NCBI GenBank assembly: GCA_019118365.1
Contig: DWZA01000053.1
Coordinates: forward strand, 1 to 64,000
Reading direction: 5' to 3'
Source: Candidatus Lachnoclostridium stercoravium
Lineage (GTDB): Bacteria > Bacillota > Clostridia > Lachnospirales > Lachnospiraceae
DNA: 64,000 nucleotides
This document shows, piece by piece, positions 57,049 through 64,000 of this stretch (positions are counted from its first letter, which is position 1; every line of letters starts with the position of its first letter). Below the pieces are notes generated by a model. The model saw nothing but the letters and a program-made list of their open reading frames with translations. It made no database searches and had not been told where the DNA came from. The translations under genes and the position numbers were made by a program.

Positions 57049-59298
57049 TCATTCCACCTCTACAATATCCGCCCCATCATAGAAAAAGCCCAATATGGTT
57101 TTGTAGCTGCTCCCCCGTTCCGCCATTCCCTGCGCTCCGTTCTGGCTCATGCCTACGCCGTGCCCGTAACCGCCTCCATAGATATGGAAAATGCCGTCCG
57201 CGCCTCCGACTGTAAAGAATCCGCTGGGCAGCGTATCATATCCATTGACCCGTTTTCCGTCGTTCCTTACAAATTCCAGGGAAGCGTTTCCAAGGATCGC
57301 CCGGATCTCGCTCTGGCCGTTCACAGTCTTCGTCCCTGCAGTTCCGGTGATCTCCAGCTTTTTAGCGATCCCGCCGGCTCCTCTTTCCGTCACGCTCACC
57401 TTGGTGATGGCGCCGATCCCCGTTACCTTTTCCTGAAGGATATCGCTTGTAGTGACTGTCTCCCACCGAAACAGCGGGAACTGGGAATCGTAAGCGGAAA
57501 AATTTTTATTTCTTATAAAATCGTCAAAGACCTGGTTGGAAGTCAGATCCAGCTGTTTCCGGTCGTCCCTTAAGGCGACGCTTTTCAGATAGGGAAGCTT
57601 AGAAGGATCGCCGCCCCATATGCTCCCGTCTGCAGTAACCCCGCAGGATGTTGAAAAATACAGGGCTTCGATAGGTTCTCCCTCATACATGAGGATCTGT
57701 CCGTATGTCTCGTCTACCGCCGCATCCGTCCTGGAATCCCTGGCCGCATTGTTGTAGACCTGAAAATTGGTGCTGTCGTCCACATGGGCTCCGTACTGGC
57801 TGTAACTGTTCCCCAGGATCTGCTCGTAGGCAAAGGTCCTGGCGCACACGGCCTGGGCCTTCAGAGCCTCTTTCTCATAGCTTGGCGGCATCTCGCTGGG
57901 AACTACACGTTTCAGATAATCTTCTACATACAGCTCGTTTACGAGAGCCAGCCCGCCTTCCTCGTCCGTCACCTCCAGGTGGCCGCAGTAGGAAGGCTTT
58001 CCATAACCTCTCTCCAGCTCCTGAACGACGATCTCTTCGCCGTCTTCCGCCTGGATCGTGACGCGCCCTTTCTCCAGCCGCGGATCGCCCTGTTCGATCG
58101 TAAGGGATTTCCCCACTTCCAGCCGTTCTTCCTTCCCGCCGCCCCATACCACAGTCATGGTTCCCATGGAGGTAAAGGTAAGCTTCTGATGAAGAGCGGA
58201 CTGAAATCCTGTGTCCATGATCAGGACGCGGATCGTTTTCGCGTCAAAGTCCCGGACCAGAAGAGCCGCGCACACGGCTCCATCCGACACTACAAATTCC
58301 TGGATATCGTATCCCACCAGAATATCGGCTGGCGTCTTCTTCTCAAAGGTCCCATAAGTTTTAAAAACCTGGAAATCCGGACTTAAGGGCAGGATCCCAT
58401 GGCCTTCGATCTCAATCGAATCCTCTTTTACAGCCAGGACCCGTCCCGTCATCCTTTCCTTTTTCACTACGATCTTCCGGATCTTTCCCTTTTCCAGAGT
58501 AATATCCGCGATATTGTTATACAGTTCCTTTTTCTCGTCCGCGTCCAGTCCTGTATCCATCTCCCGGACGATATTTCCTACATATACCAGGCTTTTTCCC
58601 TGTTCTCCCTCTGCCAGCCACACATTTTTGTAGACCACCTGGTCTGAAACCAGCCGCTCCACCCGGATCAGTTCTCCGTCCCGAAGGGTGACACGGATCT
58701 GGCAGTCTATGTACGCGTCCAGGGAAATGCCCTCAAAGCCCATGACTCCTTCGCTGGTATAAGCGGTCCAGGCAGGCGCTTCCTTTACATTAAAAGGCGT
58801 TCCGTAGATCAGGATCTCTTTCTGCTCTACCGCCTCTTTTCCGCCTGTTTCCCGCACAAGGGCTTCATAAAAAAGCCACCACTCGTCTTCCGGGATCGGC
58901 GTATCCCGATTTTTTCTGGTCGCCCGTATCTTTCCTTCCAGGCCTTTTGATATGGCCCCTGCAAGATGCTCTGCCTCTCCGTACGTCAGATATCCTTGAG
59001 CCGCTTTTGTCTCCGGCGGCGTCATGCTCTCTGTCAGATATCCTTTTTCGTAGAGATAGTCCATATATTTCACATACCAGGAGGAGCGGGCGCTTTCCTG
59101 AAAATGAGATCTGTCCAGATCTTTCTCAAAGTTCTCGCATTCTTCCCTGGAGATCATCGCAAGCACCGCCGACTTACAGGCGAGAGCTCTGGAGATCCCC
59201 TCCCCCTTCGGCTCGTTGCATACGATGATGATAATAAGCGTTATGATGAGAGCCGGTATCCCCGCAACCCATGCAATAAACGGATAATGGTTTTTCAT
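57049..59298 (-). CDS. SpoIID/LytB domain protein
   Basis: LYVEDYLKRVVPSEMPPSYEKEALKAQAVCARTFAYEQ, YFSTSCGVT, GGGYGHGVGMSQNGAQGMAERG. Confidence 0.92.
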   Translation of the reverse strand: MKNHYPFIAWVAGIPALIITLIIIIVCNEPKGEGISRALACKSAVLAMISREECENFEKDLDRSHFQESARSSWYVKYMDYLYEKGYLTESMTPPETKAAQGYLTYGEAEHLAGAISKGLEGKIRATRKNRDTPIPEDEWWLFYEALVRETGGKEAVEQKEILIYGTPFNVKEAPAWTAYTSEGVMGFEGISLDAYIDCQIRVTLRDGELIRVERLVSDQVVYKNVWLAEGEQGKSLVYVGNIVREMDTGLDADEKKELYNNIADITLEKGKIRKIVVKKERMTGRVLAVKEDSIEIEGHGILPLSPDFQVFKTYGTFEKKTPADILVGYDIQEFVVSDGAVCAALLVRDFDAKTIRVLIMDTGFQSALHQKLTFTSMGTMTVVWGGGKEERLEVGKSLTIEQGDPRLEKGRVTIQAEDGEEIVVQELERGYGKPSYCGHLEVTDEEGGLALVNELYVEDYLKRVVPSEMPPSYEKEALKAQAVCARTFAYEQILGNSYSQYGAHVDDSTNFQVYNNAARDSRTDAAVDETYGQILMYEGEPIEALYFSTSCGVTADGSIWGGDPSKLPYLKSVALRDDRKQLDLTSNQVFDDFIRNKNFSAYDSQFPLFRWETVTTSDILQEKVTGIGAITKVSVTERGAGGIAKKLEITGTAGTKTVNGQSEIRAILGNASLEFVRNDGKRVNGYDTLPSGFFTVGGADGIFHIYGGGYGHGVGMSQNGAQGMAERGSSYKTILGFFYDGADIVEVE

Positions 59299-59306
59299 CT
59301 GCGCAT

Positions 59307-60599
59307 CTAGTCCTTCATAAACGTCTTCTTCTCTTCGTCAATATAGTTTAATCCGCGATAATCGTCCGTATAACTGGAAAGGTCCTTTTTCTTAAGCGAC
59401 GACTCTACGCCCTCCTTCACCATCCGGTAAAATACCGCGAACGTAGGAACTCCGATGATCATTCCCACGAAACCGAACAGACCTCCGAACAGCAGGATGG
59501 AAAACAGAACCCAGAAGCTCTGGAGCCCTGTGGAATCCCCCAGGATCTTCGGGCCAAGGATATTGCCGTCAAACTGCTGCAGCAGGAGGATGAAAAGGAG
59601 GAAATAGATACATTTGATCGGATCCACCAGCAGCACCAGGAAACCCGTGGGTATCGCTCCGATAAACGGTCCGAAAAACGGGATCACGTTGGTCACGCCT
59701 ACGATCACGCTGATCAAAAGCGGATACGGCATGTTCATCAGGCTGACGCCGATAAAACAGAGGATGCCGATGATAATGGAATCCACGATCTTTCCAATGA
59801 TAAAACCGCCGAACACATGGTGGATGAACCGGATCTCCCCGATCACTTTATTGGCTATGGCCAGAGGAAATACTCCGTAAATGATCTTCTTCCCCTGAGC
59901 TTCAAAGGTCTGCTTGATATTTAAAAGATATACCATAACGATGATGCCGATCAGTGCGTCTTTTAAGATGATCACCATACTCCACAGCTTTGTGGAAACA
60001 TTGACTACAACTCCGCTCCACAGGCCGCTTGATACGTTGCTGATGATCTTATCCAGATTCGGCGTCAGCCTGGTGCTTACCCATTCTTCTATATACATGC
60101 TCAGCTGGTTGTACACCTCCACTACCGCCTGGGAGCTTCCCTGATCTCCTGCGAACAGAGCCGCGATCCTAAGCTCCAGATTGTAAAGCATAGACGGAAG
60201 CGTCTGGATCAGGCCGGTAACGCTGGAGATCAGCTGCGGCACCAGCATGGATATAAGGCCGGCGACTATGGCGAACAGCACTGCCAGACTGACTATGGTC
60301 GCGCACAGCTTGGAAATCGTCCTGACCTGTTTTTCACCCATGTTTTTCTTTCCCAGCGCCCTGGAGACCGCATTCCCCGCCTTGTTGTACACCGGGTTCA
60401 GCAGATACGCCAGAACGGCTCCGTAAATGATCGGCCTGAGGATATTGAGCAGGATATCCACTCCATGCTTTACCTTGTCTATATGGATCATAAGAAATAC
60501 AAACGCAACGCTGACCCCGATCACCAGGATCGCTGTAATACCCCAATAAATATATGTCCGAAATCGTATATTTTTCACTTTCTTCTCCTTTAAACCCAT
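59307..60599 (-). CDS. AI-2E family transporter
   Basis: Multi-TM; VGVTNVIPFFGPFIGAIPTGFLVLL, GNILGPKILGDSTGLQSFWVLFSILLFGGLFG. Confidence 0.92.
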   Translation of the reverse strand: MGLKEKKVKNIRFRTYIYWGITAILVIGVSVAFVFLMIHIDKVKHGVDILLNILRPIIYGAVLAYLLNPVYNKAGNAVSRALGKKNMGEKQVRTISKLCATIVSLAVLFAIVAGLISMLVPQLISSVTGLIQTLPSMLYNLELRIAALFAGDQGSSQAVVEVYNQLSMYIEEWVSTRLTPNLDKIISNVSSGLWSGVVVNVSTKLWSMVIILKDALIGIIVMVYLLNIKQTFEAQGKKIIYGVFPLAIANKVIGEIRFIHHVFGGFIIGKIVDSIIIGILCFIGVSLMNMPYPLLISVIVGVTNVIPFFGPFIGAIPTGFLVLLVDPIKCIYFLLFILLLQQFDGNILGPKILGDSTGLQSFWVLFSILLFGGLFGFVGMIIGVPTFAVFYRMVKEGVESSLKKKDLSSYTDDYRGLNYIDEEKKTFMKD

Positions 60600-60604
60600 A
60601 GCTT

Positions 60605-60850
60605 ATAATCCGTAAAGATAAAGCAGCGATCGCTCGCTGCTTTCATCTTTTGTAATCCCAAAATGCCGGTTCTTACCGATTGACTCCTAGCGCTGCTAGG
60701 TGGGCAACCTCACTCAGGTTTCTGCCTTCCACTACACAAACGGAGGCCTGACATCCACCTGAAAATATTGGAATCCCTTATGTCATAATGTAGGTTCAAA
60801 AAAAGTAAGAGTGTCGAACATTCCAGGAATTACAATTCCGTTTTTTAACT
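60605..60850 (-). ncRNA. ssrS: probable 6S RNA
   Basis: Own TTGAAA-17-TATAAT promoter; long closing stem TTGTAATTCC.TGGAATG / CATTTT.GGGATTACAA around an interrupted-helix core AACCTGAGTGAGGTTGCCCACCTAGCAGCGCTAGG; no ORF. Confidence 0.72.
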
Positions 60851-60856
60851 GACTTT

Positions 60857-60885
60857 ATTATACACCACTGCAACCTGTTTTTCAA
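60857..60885 (-). promoter_or_regulatory. sigma-A promoter of the 6S-like RNA
   Basis: Minus strand TTGAAA (60885-60880), 17-nt spacer, TATAAT (60862-60857). Confidence 0.75.
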
Positions 60886-60905
60886 GCTCCATTTATTGCT
60901 ACCTG

Positions 60906-61349
60906 TCAGCCCACATGATCCGGCCCGAAGCTGACCGGAAGAAGTTCCTCCAGCGTATACTCCCTGATCTCGCCCTCCTGCTTTGCCAGAAAGATCTTAA
61001 ATTCCGCCGGATCGCAGAACTCCCGCATCACCTGTCTGCAGATGCCGCAGGGCGGACAGTAGTCCTCCGCTTTTCCGTCCTTTCCTCCGCAGATGGCGAT
61101 CGCCAGGAATCTCCGCTGTCCGTCTCCCACTGCTTTAAAAAACGCCGTCCGTTCTGCGCATACGCCCGCCGGATAGGATGCATTTTCAATATTATTTCCA
61201 ATATATACTGTCCCATCCTCTGCAAGCAGGGCCGCCGCCACATGAAAATGCGAATATGGCGCGTAAGAAGCCGCAAGCGCGCCCAGAGCCGCCTGCGCAA
61301 GCTTAACCCCGCGCTCGTCTTTTGATATCTTCATATCGTCCCTCCCCAA
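60906..61349 (-). CDS. cdd: cytidine deaminase
   Basis: SYAPYSHFHVAAALL, NIENASYPAGVCAERTAFFKA, CPPCGICRQVMREF. Confidence 0.93.
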   Translation of the reverse strand: MGRDDMKISKDERGVKLAQAALGALAASYAPYSHFHVAAALLAEDGTVYIGNNIENASYPAGVCAERTAFFKAVGDGQRRFLAIAICGGKDGKAEDYCPPCGICRQVMREFCDPAEFKIFLAKQEGEIREYTLEELLPVSFGPDHVG

Positions 61350-61483
61350 AATACAGCCTTAGCTGTCCGCTGCCCGGCAAATGTCCGCTCATGCAGGGCG
61401 CGGCCGCCGCTTGCCGGGCTTATCGCACAAAAAACCCTCTGGTCAGAACGGTTCTCCGTCTGAACAGAGGGGTGATCTTCTGA

Positions 61484-61747
61484 TCAGCAAACTGCTGCTC
61501 TTTCATGTTCCAAATTCCACTGAACTCTGTAAACTTCCAGGTCGTCTAAAAGGTCGTCGCACTGGCTGCTATGTATCCGCAGCTCAAGATTATCTGCCGC
61601 CTGCATGGAAAATACCGCCAAAACCGATCTGGCGTCCACTGCATAGCTGCCGCATGAAAGCTCCATGTCATAATCGTATGACTCCACAATTTCAATAAAC
61701 TTGATGATCGAATTCATATCCCAAAAGCTGATCTGTACTGTTGTCAT
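61484..61747 (-). CDS. HPr-like protein lacking the catalytic His motif
   Basis: VESYDYDMELSCGSYAVDARSVLAVFSMQAADNLELRIHSSQCDDLLDDL resembles HPr residues about 20-80; N-terminus FWDMNSIIKF where HPr has GxHARPA. Confidence 0.6.
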   Translation of the reverse strand: MTTVQISFWDMNSIIKFIEIVESYDYDMELSCGSYAVDARSVLAVFSMQAADNLELRIHSSQCDDLLDDLEVYRVQWNLEHERAAVC

Positions 61748-61967
61748 GTCGTACGTTCTCCCTTCCTGGTATACATAGTCAACTTATTATTAAAGTTTTG
61801 TATTCAAGCCGTGGAATGAATTTTATATCTTATAGTTTGTTATCATTATACCCGGACGGCGCAGAAAAAATCAAGGGAATTTCTGACAAAATTTTACACA
61901 AATTTAACAGGCTCTTTTTTCCATTATTGTTACAAGAATCACAAATCCCTAAACCATGCCTTTGAAG

Positions 61968-62001
61968 GATGGCCAATGTCCGCATTCTGCGGACATTGGC
62001 C
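61968..62001. terminator. perfect inverted repeat downstream of Cys-rich ORF
   Basis: TGGCCAATGTCCGCA-TTC-TGCGGACATTGGCCA. Confidence 0.65.
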
Positions 62002-62024
62002 AAACCGTCACCTTTCCTTATCTG

Positions 62025-62399
62025 TCAGTTATCGCAGCCGCAGCTTCCGGCCGTTCCATTCTGGATCGGCATTGGGATCGATCCGATGCAGGAATACTGT
62101 CCGCTCTGGTAGCCCTTGTTGTAACCTTCCCGATATCCTTCCCGGAACGCCCTCCGGTTGCTTTCCTGGCAGAGATCGGTACAGCCGCACCCGCAGCTGT
62201 TTCCATTTCCGGCGCTGTTTCCTGCTCCTGTTCCGCAGCCGCAGCCACAGCCGTTTCCGTTTCCGCTTCCATTTCCGGAAACTCCGCCTGACTGGCTGTT
62301 TCCATTTCCAGATCCTCCTGTCCCCTGACCGCAGTTTCCGCAGCAGCACCATCCGCAGCAGCAATGACATCTTCTATGATTTCTGCACATACAACACAT
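62025..62399 (-). CDS. Cys/Gly/Asn-rich protein (candidate spore-coat/exosporium component)
   Basis: RBS AAAGAGG before ATG; CCCGWCCCGNCGQ, GCGCGCG, CGCGC, C-terminal EGYREGYNKGYQSGQYSC; divergent from cotJABC. Confidence 0.6.
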   Translation of the reverse strand: MCCMCRNHRRCHCCCGWCCCGNCGQGTGGSGNGNSQSGGVSGNGSGNGNGCGCGCGTGAGNSAGNGNSCGCGCTDLCQESNRRAFREGYREGYNKGYQSGQYSCIGSIPMPIQNGTAGSCGCDN

Positions 62400-62568
62400 A
62401 TTGTTACCTCTTTTTCTTTGTTTTGTACTATATCCTATGTCCAGGTGTCCAAAAATGTGCGTTCCGCGCGTCCTCCCTCAGGAAATCCCGGATCGTTGGC
62501 ACAGCCTCCGCCCGGCTTCATAGACTATTATTAGAATTCTTCCTGAGTATAGAAAGGAGTATCCTCCT

Positions 62569-62901
62569 ATGGATCCTTATACGAATTTCCGCCGCTCTGG
62601 CTACGGTCATTCCCAGCTGGTCCGAAGCGATTCCAAGATGACCGTGGGGATCCAGAGCTGCATGCAGCCGCCTTCGGCCGCGCCTTTCAGCAATTCCGGC
62701 TCCCAGGCAGGCGCCTGGCTCTCCTCCGGATCCGCCGGATGTCCCGGCACAACTTTCGGCCCTATTGAAACCTATCCTCTGGGAATGGGATACGTCCCGA
62801 TGCAGCAATGGAGCCAGACCTACAGTCTGGATCAGGGGCTTTCCCGCGGAACGATCTTTCCGGAGCTGGATCTGCCTTTTGTAATGGGGAGGTGTCAATA
62901 A
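62569..62901 (+). CDS. cotJA: spore coat associated protein CotJA
   Basis: TYPLGMGYVPMQQWSQTYSLDQGLSRGTIFPELDLPF. Confidence 0.9.
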   Translation: MDPYTNFRRSGYGHSQLVRSDSKMTVGIQSCMQPPSAAPFSNSGSQAGAWLSSGSAGCPGTTFGPIETYPLGMGYVPMQQWSQTYSLDQGLSRGTIFPELDLPFVMGRCQ

Positions 62902-63182
62902 TGGCTTCTGGTTTTCAGTTTTCTGAGCAGGCATCTGCAAAACAGCTTATGGATGTGATCGATCAGGCCAGCTTCGCCCTGGATGATGTCCTCCTGTTCC
63001 TGGACACCCATCCCTGCGATCCGTCCGCCCTCTCTTATTATCAATATGTAAAAGACTTAAGGAAATATGCGGTCGATTCCTATGCTTCCCAGTACGGTCC
63101 TCTGACAAAGGACCAGACGGCTCCGGGAAATTACTGGAGCTGGGTAACTGAGAAATGGCCCTGGGAAGGAGGATATCAGTAA
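62901..63182 (+). CDS. cotJB: spore coat protein CotJB
   Basis: MDVIDQASFALDDVLLFLDTHPCDPSALSYYQYV; start overlaps cotJA stop. Confidence 0.9.
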   Translation: MASGFQFSEQASAKQLMDVIDQASFALDDVLLFLDTHPCDPSALSYYQYVKDLRKYAVDSYASQYGPLTKDQTAPGNYWSWVTEKWPWEGGYQ

Positions 63183-63907
63183 TGTGGCTGTATGAAAAAC
63201 GTCTTCAATATCCGGTTAATATTAAAACTCCAAACGCAAAAATGGCACAGTTTATCATGAGCCAGTACGGCGGTCCCGACGGAGAGATCGGCGCATCCAT
63301 GCGTTATCTTTCCCAGAGGTACGCCATGCCTTACAAAGAATGCAAAGCGCTCTTGACGGATATCGGCACGGAGGAACTGGCCCATATGGAGATCGTAGCC
63401 GCCATCATCCATCAGCTGACCCGCGATCTTACGCTGGAAGAAATTGAAAGTTCCGGTTTCGGTCCCTATTATATCGACCATGCCACCGGCATATGGCCGC
63501 AGGCAGCAGGCGGTATCCCGTTTAACGCCTGTGAATTTCAGAGCAAGGGGGATACGATCACAGATCTGTTCGAAGATATGGCTGCGGAACAGAAAGCCCG
63601 GTCCACTTATGACAATATCCTCCGCGTTGTAAAAGATCCTGACGTCTGCGATCCGATCCGTTATCTGAGAGAGCGGGAGATCGTCCATTTCCAGAGATTT
63701 GGAGAGGCCGCCCGCATCGTACAGGATCATCTGGATTCGAAGGATTTTTATGCCTTTAACCCTGCCTTTGATCCCACCCCCGCCGTCCTGCCGGCCATAG
63801 ATCAGTCAGGAAACGGGCAGCCTGCCGTTCCAAAAGCAGCGGTAAACGCGGCGGATGGCGCAGACGGCGGTATGGACTGCTGCTGCGGCTGTTCTGCCGG
63901 AAAATAG
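63182..63907 (+). CDS. cotJC: spore coat protein CotJC / manganese catalase family
   Basis: MWLYEKRLQYPVNIKTPNAKMAQFIMSQYGGPDGEIGASMRYL, GTEELAHMEIV. Confidence 0.93.
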   Translation: MWLYEKRLQYPVNIKTPNAKMAQFIMSQYGGPDGEIGASMRYLSQRYAMPYKECKALLTDIGTEELAHMEIVAAIIHQLTRDLTLEEIESSGFGPYYIDHATGIWPQAAGGIPFNACEFQSKGDTITDLFEDMAAEQKARSTYDNILRVVKDPDVCDPIRYLREREIVHFQRFGEAARIVQDHLDSKDFYAFNPAFDPTPAVLPAIDQSGNGQPAVPKAAVNAADGADGGMDCCCGCSAGK

Positions 63908-64000
63908 ACGCAGCTGCCGTTTGACGGCCGGATAAGGGGAAGCTTCTTCCCCTGTCCGCCGCAGGATACTGCGGATCCGACAAGACGGGGCACCAGCGGG

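Noticed and set aside
62018-62370. Alternative frames (95 aa, 113 aa and plus-strand ORFs) over the Cys-rich gene
   Set aside because: Low-complexity repeats open several frames. Only 62025-62399 has a well-placed RBS and a non-repetitive C-terminal motif.
1-64000. Prophage, integrative element, restriction-modification or biosynthetic cluster
   Set aside because: No integrase, phage structural, methylase/endonuclease or NRPS/PKS/RiPP maturation genes were recognised. Gene content is mainly core metabolism and sporulation.

Overview
This window is a Gram-positive, spore-forming, anaerobic Firmicute chromosome segment, Lachnospiraceae-like by gene content. It is mostly ordinary housekeeping sequence on the minus strand. 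The core is the conserved block nusB-xseA-xseB-ispA-dxs-tlyA-nadK-argR-recN-spoIVB. Other recognisable genes are rlmD, lpdA, M24 and M3 peptidases, citrate synthase, two class III nrdD genes plus nrdG, hflX, dut, scpA/scpB, a D-Ala-D-Ala carboxypeptidase, galT, queA, a SpoIID-like protein, cdd and the cotJABC spore-coat operon. There are two tRNAs (Pro-GGG, Arg-CCG) and a probable 6S RNA. The least explained content is intergenic: about 140-170 nt palindromic elements, each with a closing stem and internal hairpin arms. One family (A, exactly 155 nt when complete) has an insertion with a perfect 8-bp target duplication. Another A copy is split by a 154-nt family B element; removing B plus one 8-bp duplication restores exactly 155 nt. 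A different element at 13.4-13.8 kb is a tandem array of about 165-nt units whose stems change by compensatory substitution between units. A fourth palindromic family lies at 2.06-2.20 kb. Other points: a doubly deleted DUF3990 gene with its partner genes kept, a Cys/Gly-rich protein divergent from cotJ, an nrdD fused to a redoxin domain with NrdR-like boxes at its promoter, and an HPr-like protein lacking the active-site His. No database search or folding program was run. Names rest on motif and family recognition by eye.
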